Positions 50,245 through 59,549 of a stretch of 64,000 bases of DNA are shown piece by piece. Position 1 is the first letter of the stretch; each line of letters begins with the position of its first letter. Where the stretch lies: positions 434,001 through 498,000 of the forward strand of contig NZ_CP178621.1 of assembly GCF_047302465.1 (NCBI RefSeq), in the 5' to 3' direction. This DNA comes from JACMRP01 sp047302465 (GTDB lineage: Bacteria; Bdellovibrionota; Bdellovibrionia; Bdellovibrionales; Bdellovibrionaceae). The notes beneath the pieces are model-generated. The model ran no database searches. It was not told the origin of the DNA and was given only the letters and a program-made list of their open reading frames with translations. The position numbers were made by a program, and so were the translations under genes.

Positions 50245-51886
50245 GGTCTTAACAGGCCCGGCGGCGGGCCAAACATTTGATTTGCGTATGGGTCGAAATC
50301 TTATCGGCCGCGCACCGAATTGTGATGTGAAGATCACCAGCAATGGCGTTTCGAAAGAGCATGCCGAAGTTCATGTATATAAAGAGAAAATCATGATCGC
50401 AGATTTAAAATCCAGCAACGGCACCTTTATTAATGGTGTGCGCGTGCAAAATGGATTAGTCCGTCTTGGTGACAAGATCAGCGTTCATGATGTGATCTTT
50501 GATATTATTCCAGCTGCGGAAATTCGTCCAAAATCTTCGGTGCCGTCACAAACTGTGAATATTTCGTTGCCTATGAATGGCAATGCGGCTCCTCAATATT
50601 ATCCGCAGCAATATCAACAGGGTTATCAACAGCCAGCTCCACAAATGATGGGCGTTGTTCATCCGACATTGCCTGAAGCTGACGAGACACCACAGCAATT
50701 GGATGTTCCTCAGAACTTTATGCAAGAGATGATGGCTCGAGCTAAAGACTATATAGAGCGTGTCGCTTTGCCAGGTGTTTATAAGCTGCCGCAGATTACA
50801 GAGTTTAAGTACGTCCTGGGCGGATTTATCGCGGTCTTCATTTTCATGGTGACATTGTTGTCGATGATCCCGATGGTACAAATCACGCGTGCAAGCATTT
50901 TGGCGGAAAGTCAGCGTCGTGCGCAGTCTATTGCTCGTAACGTGGCGATGGCGAACCAACAATTGCTCTTACAAGGAAATATCTCTTCTTTAAGCACTCA
51001 TTCTGCGGAAACAGAAGATGGTGTTAAGCAAGTGATGATCATTCAGCAATCTGACGGGATGATCATGGCTCCGGCCAGTCGGGCGGGTGTCACTCCAGAC
51101 ATTCCATTTGTGCACATGGCTCGCCGTGAAATGAAAACGCAAGTGGCGCAAGTTGATAGCAACACAATCGGTGCAAGCTTCCCGATCGGTCAATATGATC
51201 CGAATACGGGAGAGCCTTCCGTGAAAGCTCATGCTATTGTTCTCTATGACATTGGTAGTTTGGCGTTTGATGATGGCCATGTGCTGAGTCTTTTCTTCCA
51301 GACTTTGATTTTAGCCTGCCTAGTAGGGCTGTTGCTGTTCTTCTTTATGTATAAGCTGATTGAGTATCCGATTACGACATTGAATGAACAGTTGGATACG
51401 GCCCTTCGTGAAAAGAAAGATTCTGCAGATGTGAACTTCCAGTTCCCGGCACTGCAAAACTTAGTGGGCAACATCAATAGTCTTTTGACTCGATATCTGA
51501 ATGGAAACACTGACGGTGCAGCACCTATGATGATGGTCAGCCGCGATGCTGAAGCAGAAAACCTGGTGCAGCTCATGGGCTATCCAACTATTGCTATTAG
51601 TGGCGAGGGACGCATTATCACTATTAATGCGAACTTCGAGCAAATTGCACATGCGACTTCAGGACAATTGAATGGTCAGCCACTAACAGCGATTCCTGAC
51701 ATGGCTCTTCAACAGAACATTCAACATCTGATGCAGAAATGTCGCGACGTCCCTGGTTCTATCCATAGCGATCAATTGGAATTCAGCGGTCATAATTGCC
51801 AAATCCATTGTAATGCAATGGGTGTTGAAAACGGCACGATTGCTTACTTTATTGTAAGCATCACACCAGTTGAGGGAGGCGAATAA
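50231..51886 (+). CDS. FHA-domain membrane protein with two membrane segments and PAS-like end
   Basis: 551 residues. The FHA domain at about 10-95 shows LIGRAPNCDVKI, SKEHAEVHVY and LKSSNGTFINGVRV, the phosphothreonine-binding set. A Gln/Pro-rich linker, a membrane segment near 195-215 (YVLGGFIAVFIFMVTLLSMIP), an extracytoplasmic part of about 160 residues, a second segment near 375-395, a HAMP-like helix and a PAS-like C-terminus follow. The start 50231 has GGGG about eight bases upstream. It senses phosphothreonine proteins on one side and something outside on the other. Confidence 0.8.
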   Translation: MWALRVLTGPAAGQTFDLRMGRNLIGRAPNCDVKITSNGVSKEHAEVHVYKEKIMIADLKSSNGTFINGVRVQNGLVRLGDKISVHDVIFDIIPAAEIRPKSSVPSQTVNISLPMNGNAAPQYYPQQYQQGYQQPAPQMMGVVHPTLPEADETPQQLDVPQNFMQEMMARAKDYIERVALPGVYKLPQITEFKYVLGGFIAVFIFMVTLLSMIPMVQITRASILAESQRRAQSIARNVAMANQQLLLQGNISSLSTHSAETEDGVKQVMIIQQSDGMIMAPASRAGVTPDIPFVHMARREMKTQVAQVDSNTIGASFPIGQYDPNTGEPSVKAHAIVLYDIGSLAFDDGHVLSLFFQTLILACLVGLLLFFFMYKLIEYPITTLNEQLDTALREKKDSADVNFQFPALQNLVGNINSLLTRYLNGNTDGAAPMMMVSRDAEAENLVQLMGYPTIAISGEGRIITINANFEQIAHATSGQLNGQPLTAIPDMALQQNIQHLMQKCRDVPGSIHSDQLEFSGHNCQIHCNAMGVENGTIAYFIVSITPVEGGE

Positions 51887-53001
51887 TGGCAGCTCCTCAA
51901 CTGAAGCAAGGCCTTAAATACAAAGTTCATTTCCAGCGGGGAAACCTTGTAGGACAAAGCATGAGCTTTGAAAAAGCCGTGATACAAATCGGTCGCGGGA
52001 CCGAGAATGATTTGATTTTGTTGAACGATTTGCGTGCCAGTCGTCACCATGCGGAAATCCATTGGGATGGTACAGAGCTTAGAATCGTCAATGTCAGTAC
52101 GAAAAACTTTATTGCCGTGAATGGCAGCCAAGTCGAAGCGGCGGTGCTGGAGCCAGGTTCAGTAGTTTTGATTGGTGAGAGCGAATTCCGAATAGAATTT
52201 GAAGCGCCTCATTTGGAAGAGCCAAAAACAAAAGTAGTAGCTGATCCATCGGACCCAGTCGTAGTTGTACAGATGCCGGTATTGCAGCAAACAAAACCGG
52301 CTCCGTTCCAACAATCGATGGCGCCTGCGATTCCACCGATGGGTGGAGGCGTGATGGGGGGAGCCGCTGGTGGCCACCATCAATATAGTCCAAATATCCC
52401 GGGTCACCATATGGGAGGCCCGCAAGCTCCGCGTCCGCGTTCTAAAAATAAAATTCGTCGTCAGAAATCTGATTCTGGCAAGGCCCGCTTTTATGGAATC
52501 GTGCTTGTGATTGGTGTGGTTTTTGCTTGGTTGATGAACTCAAATGACGCCAAAAAGAAAGAGCTTACATTCCGCTCGACAGAGCAGATTGAAAAAGACA
52601 TCGAAGCTTCACGTGAAGAGCTCAAAACTTTTGAAGCTCGCAAAGAGAAGCTCGACAATGTTCAGTTCAAGCGCGCGCAAGAAAACTATATCCGAGGGTT
52701 CCGTGATTACAAACAAGGGAACTATGGACGTGCGAGAGAGTCTTTCCAAGTAGTATTGAATTTGGACCCGGACAATGAACTGGCAAAACGCTATTACCAG
52801 TTGGCGCGTTTAAAATTTGATGAGATGGTGAAATTCCACATGCTGCAGGGAAATCGCTACCGCGAGAAGAAGAACTGGAGAATGTGCAAATCAAGCTATT
52901 TCAATGTGATGACGATGGTTGCAAACAATCAAGATCCAGTTTTTAAAGAAGCAAAACAGTACTACGATCAGTGCTCTCTAGCTCAGGAGGGCCGATACTA
53001 A
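51886..53001 (+). CDS. FHA-TM-TPR protein
   Basis: 371 residues: FHA domain at about 20-105 (QIGRGTENDLILLNDLRASRHHAEIH), a Gly/Met/Pro-rich linker, one membrane segment (FYGIVLVIGVVFAWLM), a helix and a pair of TPR repeats (YIRGFRDYKQGNYGRARESFQVVLNLDPDNELAKRYY, in part). GGAGG precedes the ATG, which shares one base with the previous stop (TAATG). It is a smaller copy of the plan of the next gene. It probably bridges phosphothreonine signalling to a periplasmic complex. Confidence 0.85.
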   Translation: MAAPQLKQGLKYKVHFQRGNLVGQSMSFEKAVIQIGRGTENDLILLNDLRASRHHAEIHWDGTELRIVNVSTKNFIAVNGSQVEAAVLEPGSVVLIGESEFRIEFEAPHLEEPKTKVVADPSDPVVVVQMPVLQQTKPAPFQQSMAPAIPPMGGGVMGGAAGGHHQYSPNIPGHHMGGPQAPRPRSKNKIRRQKSDSGKARFYGIVLVIGVVFAWLMNSNDAKKKELTFRSTEQIEKDIEASREELKTFEARKEKLDNVQFKRAQENYIRGFRDYKQGNYGRARESFQVVLNLDPDNELAKRYYQLARLKFDEMVKFHMLQGNRYREKKNWRMCKSSYFNVMTMVANNQDPVFKEAKQYYDQCSLAQEGRY

Positions 53002-53002
53002 T

Positions 53003-54982
53003 ATGGCTCGCCTTCGAGTCCGCTTGCGCGGGAAAAACACCCAAGAAATTCAGCTTTCACCAGACCGCTCTTACATAGCGGGCCGTCGTGAAGATTGCGA
53101 TATCGTTCTGGTGAACGAAAAAGGGATTTCTCGCGAGCACTTTAAAGTTTCTTTTGCCGACGATAAGTGGCAGCTCGAAGTTCTTTCCAAATACAATGAT
53201 GTCTTAGTGAATGGCGAAAAGATTCAACAAGTGACGCTTGAAGGGCAAAGCTTGTTTTACTTAGGTCCATATGAGTTTGAATATTCAGAGACTTCTTCAG
53301 ATCTAGTGCCAGTTTCATCGGCAGCATTGACTAAAACTCCAGAGCCGCTCTTCAGTCAGGCTTTTCCAGAATCGTCTGCTGGGCCTGTGGATAAAACATT
53401 TATTGGCGCTTCCCAAAGTATTCCGTTTATTAAAGTCGTAGATGGTAATGGGGATGTGAAAGAACTCTTCAAATTAGAAGGTGGCGATACGTGGGTTGCA
53501 GGCCGTGACTCATCTTGTGATATTGCGATCCGTGATCAACGTGTAAGTCGTCGTCAATTTGAAGTTCGTCGTCAGGGGCCTCAGTTCTTGATTATCGATT
53601 TAGGCAGTGTGAATGGGACTCTGTTAAACGGAAATCCTGTTTCCTCGACGGATCCTATTTTGATTAAAAGCGGTGATGCGATCAGCGTCCTCGACAATCA
53701 TTTGTATTTTGAACTTCACGATCCTGATTTCAAAGCACGTATGGAGTTGGTGAAGGCGAACACTCCAAATCCACTCGTGGCAGTCAGCCAAGAGCTGGTG
53801 CCTGCAGGTGGAATGCAATATCCAGCTCATCCTCCGATGGGTTATGGTTATCCGGCAGGATATCCTCCTGGTGGCTTTCAGCACGCTCCAGAAGGTCCCA
53901 AGAAATTTGATTTTGAAAAACACAGAATTAAACTCATCGCAGGGGCAGTCCTGTTAATCGCAGTGGCCTATGTCTTTAGCGACTCTGGGGACTCAAAACC
54001 AAAACCGGTTCCTGGTGCTGCGATGAAACCGCAAGAGATGTTTAATAAGCTTCCACCAGAAAAACAGATTTTGGTAAAGCAGACCTATTTGCTGGCTAAA
54101 AACCTGTATATGCAGGGTAAATACGAACTTGCGAAGACGGAAGTTACAAAAATTTACGAAATCATTCCTGAGTATGAAGATACAAAGGACATTGAGCGTT
54201 TAGCGAATGAAGCCCTCGTTATTCAGCAACAAAAAATTGCTGAAGAACAGCGCGAGAAAGACCGTCTTGAGCAAGAAGAAAAAATTCAAGCACAAGTGGC
54301 TGAGTGTAAAACAAAAATCAATGCAGATATCACGATGGAAAAAATGGACGAGTGCCTAAGCCCTGTCGTGCAGTTTAATCCAGACCACGCCTCATTTGCA
54401 GATCTTCGCCGTCAAGTCGAAGACCTTGTTATGCAGAAGCAATTACGAGATACTCAGAAAGCGGAATATCAGGGGCAAGTTGCAAGACTGAAAAACCTCT
54501 TTAGCCGCGCAGAATCTAGCTTCAAAGATAGCCAATATCTTAAGGCGATTAAAGAGTATCAAACTGTATCCTCATCTAGTTTGCCGGATCCTAATGATCT
54601 AAAGCCTCAAGCGCGTCGCCAAATCGCGGCGATTCAGCAAACTCTGAAGCAGAAGACAGATCAATTCGCAAACGAAGCTGATCAAGCCTACAAAGATCAA
54701 AAGTTGAAAGAAGCTATTTTGACTCTGAGAAAGAGCGTCGATGTTGACCCTAACAACGACGACACAAAAGACAAAATCTCGCGCTATACAGCTGAGCTAA
54801 AAAAGCAGATGATGGTTCTCTATCAAGAAGGTGTCTTGGAAGAGAGCTACGGTAACGTCGAAGGCAGCGAAAATAAACCGGGTGCCAAAGATAAGTGGAA
54901 AAAGATCATTGATCTAGATATTCCAGACGGCGAATACTACGGCAAGGCCAAAATCAAACTGAAGAAGTACGGAGCTTTTTAA
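53003..54982 (+). CDS. Double-FHA, TM, TPR protein
   Basis: 659 residues: a first FHA domain (about 5-90: IAGRREDCDIVLVNEKGISREHF), a second (about 145-245: VAGRDSSCDIAIRDQRVSRRQFEVRR, GSVNGTLLNG), a Pro/Gly/Tyr-rich linker, a membrane segment (IKLIAGAVLLIAVAYVFS), then a periplasmic helical part with coiled coil and TPR-like repeats (KQTYLLAKNLYMQGKYELAKTEVTKIY in part). AGGAGG lies ahead of the ATG. It looks like a duplication of the previous gene's plan. Confidence 0.85.
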   Translation: MARLRVRLRGKNTQEIQLSPDRSYIAGRREDCDIVLVNEKGISREHFKVSFADDKWQLEVLSKYNDVLVNGEKIQQVTLEGQSLFYLGPYEFEYSETSSDLVPVSSAALTKTPEPLFSQAFPESSAGPVDKTFIGASQSIPFIKVVDGNGDVKELFKLEGGDTWVAGRDSSCDIAIRDQRVSRRQFEVRRQGPQFLIIDLGSVNGTLLNGNPVSSTDPILIKSGDAISVLDNHLYFELHDPDFKARMELVKANTPNPLVAVSQELVPAGGMQYPAHPPMGYGYPAGYPPGGFQHAPEGPKKFDFEKHRIKLIAGAVLLIAVAYVFSDSGDSKPKPVPGAAMKPQEMFNKLPPEKQILVKQTYLLAKNLYMQGKYELAKTEVTKIYEIIPEYEDTKDIERLANEALVIQQQKIAEEQREKDRLEQEEKIQAQVAECKTKINADITMEKMDECLSPVVQFNPDHASFADLRRQVEDLVMQKQLRDTQKAEYQGQVARLKNLFSRAESSFKDSQYLKAIKEYQTVSSSSLPDPNDLKPQARRQIAAIQQTLKQKTDQFANEADQAYKDQKLKEAILTLRKSVDVDPNNDDTKDKISRYTAELKKQMMVLYQEGVLEESYGNVEGSENKPGAKDKWKKIIDLDIPDGEYYGKAKIKLKKYGAF

Positions 54983-55671
54983 TGAGACTTGTAGAGCGCT
55001 CCTACTCGACGAAACTTCACCGACCGCGCCCTGCCATTTACACCGAACCCGATGGGTCTTTCGTGATTATCTCTACTTCGTGGGGTAATCCAGAAGACGG
55101 GCAAAAGGTAAATGATGATATTGCGAAGTACATTCAAGCTGCCAAAGCGGATGTCGAAGTGACGTCTCCTTTTGAGTTTTTAACGGCGCTGACTAACGAA
55201 GCAAATTACCTCAGAATTGCATCTTTGATTTCAAACGAGCAAATCTACCGTTCTGCAAATAAGAACGAGTACATTTCCGGTGTCGAAACACTGGTCTTGT
55301 TACATAAGGGTTCGCAAATGGCTTACGCTCAAGTAGGGGCTCCGCATTTGCTGATTCAAAAACCAGGCAGGCCACTTGCTCCGGTTGCAATCGGCTATGA
55401 AGCAAGTTTGGAAATGAGTGGCGTCGAGAATCAGATTCTTGCGCCGCTGCCTCAGACGATGTTGGGGATCGACGCTAGTCTCAATATTCGCTGCGGTGAC
55501 TTCCATGTAGATGAGGGCGATCGATTGGTTCTTTATGCGGGAAGTTTTTGGCCGGATTCTCTTTGGACTTCATCTCAAGCAAATAATTTGCAACAGCTTA
55601 CACAAAAAATGGTACAGCAAAACCCTGAAGCCCCATTTTGGCTTGGCGTTGTTGATCTCGAGAATTTCTAG
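54982..55671 (+). CDS. Degenerate PP2C-like protein
   Basis: 229 residues. The order of blocks follows PP2C/SpoIIE phosphatases: an opening VIISTSWGNPEDGQKVNDDIAKYI where active enzymes have DGMGG, a middle VETLVLLHKGSQMAYAQVGAPHLLI where they have TTLVxAL...GDSRxYL, and a late VDEGDRLVLYAGSFWP where they have DxxLLCSDG. The metal Asp residues of the first and last block are absent, so it is probably a pseudophosphatase. Its ATG overlaps the FHA gene stop by one base and its stop overlaps the convergent sulfatase-like gene by four. PP2C with FHA genes suggests a phosphothreonine pathway, but no kinase is in the window. Confidence 0.7.
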   Translation: MRLVERSYSTKLHRPRPAIYTEPDGSFVIISTSWGNPEDGQKVNDDIAKYIQAAKADVEVTSPFEFLTALTNEANYLRIASLISNEQIYRSANKNEYISGVETLVLLHKGSQMAYAQVGAPHLLIQKPGRPLAPVAIGYEASLEMSGVENQILAPLPQTMLGIDASLNIRCGDFHVDEGDRLVLYAGSFWPDSLWTSSQANNLQQLTQKMVQQNPEAPFWLGVVDLENF

Positions 55672-57533
55672 AAGTCGTCTTCTTCAAGAGCCCGCGTATT
55701 CTGTAGGGCTTTCATTAAATTGCCCCTCTGCTTTTGATATTCTGGCAGGTTCAGTACCAAATCCGTAAGTTCGGGACCTAGTTGGGACTTTGGCGAAATA
55801 TCCCAAATCAGTGTCGTCGCCAGATTTGCTTGTTTGATATTTAAGTCGACGAGATAGCTTAAATAAGCTCTTTCAAAGCGGCGCTTCTGCAAATCTTTGG
55901 AAAGACCACGAGCATCAGAGCGATGCCAGTCGATAAAATCTAAGAACAATGAGTTGTCGCATTTTCTTATATCGACAGAGTCCAAACGCGGAGTTTGCAG
56001 CAGGCGCAGACACGGATCTTGAGCTAAATTGAAATTTACTTTCGGGCCCTGTATAGCGCCGTTGCTTTCAGCGACATATTGCCAGAAAGGCTGATTGGTT
56101 TTTTGCCCCAATACTTTAAGCCCACCCCAATCTCTGAGTTCAAAAGCCAACAGGGCCGTCCAGCGAAGAACATCTGGATCCGGATTTTTCAAACTGGCTT
56201 TGGCTTTCAAATCCCGTAAAAGTGCGGGTTTTTGATCGGCACGCATCCAGCGATAGAATGCCGGAGAATACTTATTTTGAATGTCGCTAGAATACCCACG
56301 CCAAGGTTCTGCTTCAACGGCATCGAGGACTTCAAGAATTTTGAGTTTTTCCGCGGGACCCATCTCAGAACTGCGAAGCGGATTCATTTCCAAGCGATCT
56401 ATCAAAGTATTGAAAAACTGTGGGCGCTCATCGTGCAAAAACAAAGTATGATTCGCCAATACGGCAGAGCGACGATTGCTATATCCACGCCATTGGGCCC
56501 AGTCAGATTCCAGCAGAATCAAACGATTTTCTGGCCATGCAGATTGGTTCTTATCAATCAAGCGACTCAAAGAGTAGACGGGGAAGATCTCAGCGGGCTT
56601 GTTTGGATTTTCCTTCACTCCCAGAACTTCAAACAGAGTACTGCCAAGATCTACCAGGCTGACATTGCGATCGACTTTCCATTGAATGGCGTCGTCAAGG
56701 ACTCGGCGTGTAGGCTTAACGAATAAGGCCACTTGCGTGTTTTCGCTGTGCAAGTTGGTCGGTGTTAACTCGCCCGGGCGATCTTCATTGGTGTGGCCAT
56801 TAAGACCTACAACAACGATCGTAGTATCATTCCAGCGGTTAGAGTTTCTTAGTTCCGAGAACAGCTGAAAAAGATTGCTGTCGAGTTCATCTAAAAGACT
56901 TTCATGAGACAAGTTCCGAGCTTCGCCAAACTCATTCATGGTCACCGTATTTGTGAAAATCAAATCCGGTGCATAAACCATCGCAAAGAACGGAGATGAG
57001 CTTCCAACTTCTTGACGGATCCATTGAAGCAGAGATTTGACAGTCGTTGAAAACGGACGATGCAAAGACTGTCGTGTTGGTACAAGGCCATCTTCGAAAA
57101 GTTCAAATCCTTGATTAAGTCCCGATTTTCTCCAAACCGGAGCGCCGCCAGAGAAAAAGGCAGTACGATATTTCAGTTCAAGGGCCGTTTCGGCAACAGT
57201 CGTGAATTGGGCATCTAACGCAGGCAGACCGTTATTACGTACACGGTGTTGAAAGGGATAAACGCCTGTGACGATACTCGACAAAGTGGGAACAGCAAGT
57301 ACAGAAGGATTAAAAGCGTGCGTAAAGCGCACGGATTCTTTGCAGAGAATTTCAAAGCCGGATCTAGTGGCATTTGTCATATCTTCGTTGCAAAGAAGAT
57401 CAACGACGCTGAGATCATCGAAAGCTATGACTAAAACAGACGGCTTTTTCGAAGATTGACAAGATAGCTGGACTAGACTTGCCGCTAGCGCCAATAAGAT
57501 CGCAAAAATAGAGGATGCCTTGACCGCTCTCAT
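55668..57533 (-). CDS. Sulfatase/alkaline-phosphatase-fold lipoprotein
   Basis: 621 residues with a lipoprotein-like signal (SLVQLSCQSS). The sulfatase-type fold is seen in VLVIAFDDLSVVDLLCNED, FNPSVLAVPTLSSIVTGVYP, the later FVPxxSH-like VVGLNGHTNEDRPGE and the metal region. The C/S-x-P-x-R formylglycine motif of true sulfatases is not present, so it may be a phosphodiesterase or an inactive relative. The last 200 residues are helical and unlike the family. The ATG lacks a clear ribosome site. It diverges from the second ExbB gene. Confidence 0.72.
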   Translation of the reverse strand: MRAVKASSIFAILLALAASLVQLSCQSSKKPSVLVIAFDDLSVVDLLCNEDMTNATRSGFEILCKESVRFTHAFNPSVLAVPTLSSIVTGVYPFQHRVRNNGLPALDAQFTTVAETALELKYRTAFFSGGAPVWRKSGLNQGFELFEDGLVPTRQSLHRPFSTTVKSLLQWIRQEVGSSSPFFAMVYAPDLIFTNTVTMNEFGEARNLSHESLLDELDSNLFQLFSELRNSNRWNDTTIVVVGLNGHTNEDRPGELTPTNLHSENTQVALFVKPTRRVLDDAIQWKVDRNVSLVDLGSTLFEVLGVKENPNKPAEIFPVYSLSRLIDKNQSAWPENRLILLESDWAQWRGYSNRRSAVLANHTLFLHDERPQFFNTLIDRLEMNPLRSSEMGPAEKLKILEVLDAVEAEPWRGYSSDIQNKYSPAFYRWMRADQKPALLRDLKAKASLKNPDPDVLRWTALLAFELRDWGGLKVLGQKTNQPFWQYVAESNGAIQGPKVNFNLAQDPCLRLLQTPRLDSVDIRKCDNSLFLDFIDWHRSDARGLSKDLQKRRFERAYLSYLVDLNIKQANLATTLIWDISPKSQLGPELTDLVLNLPEYQKQRGNLMKALQNTRALEEDDF

Positions 57534-57589
57534 GGGATTTAGTGATAATGATTGAATATTTCGGGAGAGTCAAAGAAAGGACATCAGCC

Positions 57590-58225
57590 ATGCCAGTACT
57601 TAGCGAGAAAATTTTTGCCATCGCGCATTTGGCCGACCAAGTTGTTTTGTGGATCCTGGTTGTTTTGAGTATTTTAAGCATCGGAATGATCTTTGAGAGA
57701 TTTTTTGCCCTTCGTAAGGTGTCCAATCAGTCTGGTCAAATCCGTGCTCGAATCCGTATGGCTTTGCAGAGCAATAGCGTTGATGACATTGAAGGTATCG
57801 CGAAAGACGTCGATAGTTTAGAGGGTCGCGCTGCGAGCTACGCTCTGAGGCATATGAAAGATAGCGGCAGCAAAGGTTTGGAAGAGGTTTTCAATACGTT
57901 CTCTCTGACCGAGAAGCCTGATCTTGAAAGATTCTTGGGCTTTTTGGCGACGGTTGGGTCCAATGCTCCTTACATCGGTCTTTTGGGAACGGTTTTGGGG
58001 ATCATGAAAGCCTTCAATGATTTGGCTCAAGCTCCAGAAGCAGGACAGCAAACGGTTATGGCCGGTATTTCTTTAGCACTTGTTGCAACAGCGGCGGGTC
58101 TGTTCGTGGCAATCCCTGCGGTTATCTTTTACAACTATTTCAGTAAAAAAGTACGCGCGATTATGCAAGGTCTTGAAAGTGTGAAAGAGCTCTGTCTTGC
58201 TTACGCGAAGAAAAAAGGTGTGTAG
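57590..58225 (+). CDS. MotA/TolQ/ExbB-family proton channel, second set
   Basis: 211 residues: membrane segment near 15-37 (VVLWILVVLSILSIGMIFERF), cytoplasmic loop, and two further segments with GSNAPYIGLLGTVLGIMKAF and SLALVATAAGLFVAIPAVIFYN, the ExbB/TolQ signature. The start is 57590 with AAAGGA nine bases upstream; the frame to 57542 has no ribosome site. It is paired with the ExbD gene two bases later. No TonB gene follows, so the target is open. Confidence 0.9.
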   Translation: MPVLSEKIFAIAHLADQVVLWILVVLSILSIGMIFERFFALRKVSNQSGQIRARIRMALQSNSVDDIEGIAKDVDSLEGRAASYALRHMKDSGSKGLEEVFNTFSLTEKPDLERFLGFLATVGSNAPYIGLLGTVLGIMKAFNDLAQAPEAGQQTVMAGISLALVATAAGLFVAIPAVIFYNYFSKKVRAIMQGLESVKELCLAYAKKKGV

Positions 58226-58227
58226 TC

Positions 58228-58632
58228 ATGGCCTCGAAGATGGATCTCGACAATGAAGCCATAGCGGACATTAACGTTGTTCCGCTGGTGGATATCATTC
58301 TTGTGGTGTTGATCATCTTCATGGTGACAGCGCCAATGTTTATCAAGCCCACCATCAATGTGAATTTGCCGAAAGCGGCTAGCGGAGATCAAACTGCTCC
58401 GAGTAAGCTCAATATTGCTTTGACGGCAGATGGGCGTATTAATCTTAATGGCACTTTTGTCGACGAAGCTACGGTAAAAACCAAAGCGATGGACGAAGTG
58501 GCAAAGAACGCCGAAGTTCAAGCAATCATTTCTGCGGATAAAGACGTTCCTCACGGTAAAGTTGTAGGTCTTTTGGATATCGTGAAAGGTGCAGGCGTTA
58601 AAAAGTTCGCAATTTCTATCGATAAAAAATAA
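58228..58632 (+). CDS. ExbD-family subunit, second set
   Basis: 134 residues of the ExbD/TolR family: cytoplasmic MASKMDLDNEAIADINVVPLVDI (family NVVPLVD with the membrane Asp), one membrane segment (IILVVLIIFMVTAPMF) and the periplasmic domain ending GVKKFAISI. It works with the ExbB protein before it. Six bases after its stop begins a GDPD gene, so they form an operon. Confidence 0.92.
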   Translation: MASKMDLDNEAIADINVVPLVDIILVVLIIFMVTAPMFIKPTINVNLPKAASGDQTAPSKLNIALTADGRINLNGTFVDEATVKTKAMDEVAKNAEVQAIISADKDVPHGKVVGLLDIVKGAGVKKFAISIDKK

Positions 58633-58643
58633 GGGCACCCGCG

Positions 58644-59549
58644 ATGAGATCCGTGATTTTTTTTGTGATCGTCGTGCTTGCCGGGCTTTTTGGTTTTAGC
58701 CAATGGAAAACGCAGCACTCAACTACCAGCAGTTCTTCCGCCCATAAAAAACCATTCCTCGTTGCCCATCGTGGGGATGAGCAGAATTTCCCCGAAAACA
58801 GTACAGATGCTTTTGTAAGTGGTGCACGCGTAGGAGCTGATTACGTCGAAATGGATATTCGCCGTACAAAAGATGGTATCTTCGTTATTCACCACGATGA
58901 TGATACAGGTCGTAGTGTCTTTTGCGATCAAGGTGAAGTTCCTATCGCAAAAGCCACTTTCAGTTACATTGCAACCGCTTGTCGCTATCGAGACTTAAAC
59001 GGAGACGCAGCGAAAGTTCTGACACTTGCTGAAGCTTTGAATCTTATGAAAACGACTTCGACCGGCGTCGTTTTAGATGTAAAGCCTGTTATTAAAGAAG
59101 CGGATCTTCCAGATTTAGCGGTAGAGTTGTTGAAGTTGGATCCAGACGGTGGTTGCCAGAGAGGTATTTCTGTTCCCGGCACTTTCAATTGTTTTGCAAA
59201 CTTGATCATTTATGTGAACGATCTTCAGGCTCACGATAAGTTATGGAGACAGGTCAAGGGCCTCGAAGAAGCAGATCCTAAGTGGCGTACACTCGGTGCA
59301 ATGACGTTCTTGAAAATCGCCCACTCGGCGAAAAGTATTTTGCAGGACGAAACATACATGAATAACGATGGGGTGGCTTTTAACTTTGTTGCCTCTGACA
59401 AAGAGGATGTAAAGAAACTTCGTAGCCTCTATCCTAGCAAGCTTCTTGTGGCGTGGACTTTGGCGACACCAGAGCAATTTGAATCTGCAAGATCTTTGAA
59501 AATGGATGGCATCATCACCAGCAAGCTATCGACTTATTTAAGTAAGTGA
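58644..59549 (+). CDS. Glycerophosphodiester phosphodiesterase
   Basis: 301 residues with a membrane or signal segment (IFFVIVVLAGLFGFSQW). The GDPD core is clear: VAHRGDEQNFPENSTDAF (His, Arg, Glu), YVEMDIRRTKDGIFVIHHDDD. It hydrolyses glycerophosphodiesters to glycerol-3-phosphate and alcohol, at the periplasmic side. A longer insertion (DLQAHDKLWRQVKG) is unlike short GDPDs. Its stop overlaps the convergent bufC-like gene by 16 bases. It may use phospholipid breakdown products of prey, which is inference. Confidence 0.9.
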   Translation: MRSVIFFVIVVLAGLFGFSQWKTQHSTTSSSSAHKKPFLVAHRGDEQNFPENSTDAFVSGARVGADYVEMDIRRTKDGIFVIHHDDDTGRSVFCDQGEVPIAKATFSYIATACRYRDLNGDAAKVLTLAEALNLMKTTSTGVVLDVKPVIKEADLPDLAVELLKLDPDGGCQRGISVPGTFNCFANLIIYVNDLQAHDKLWRQVKGLEEADPKWRTLGAMTFLKIAHSAKSILQDETYMNNDGVAFNFVASDKEDVKKLRSLYPSKLLVAWTLATPEQFESARSLKMDGIITSKLSTYLSK

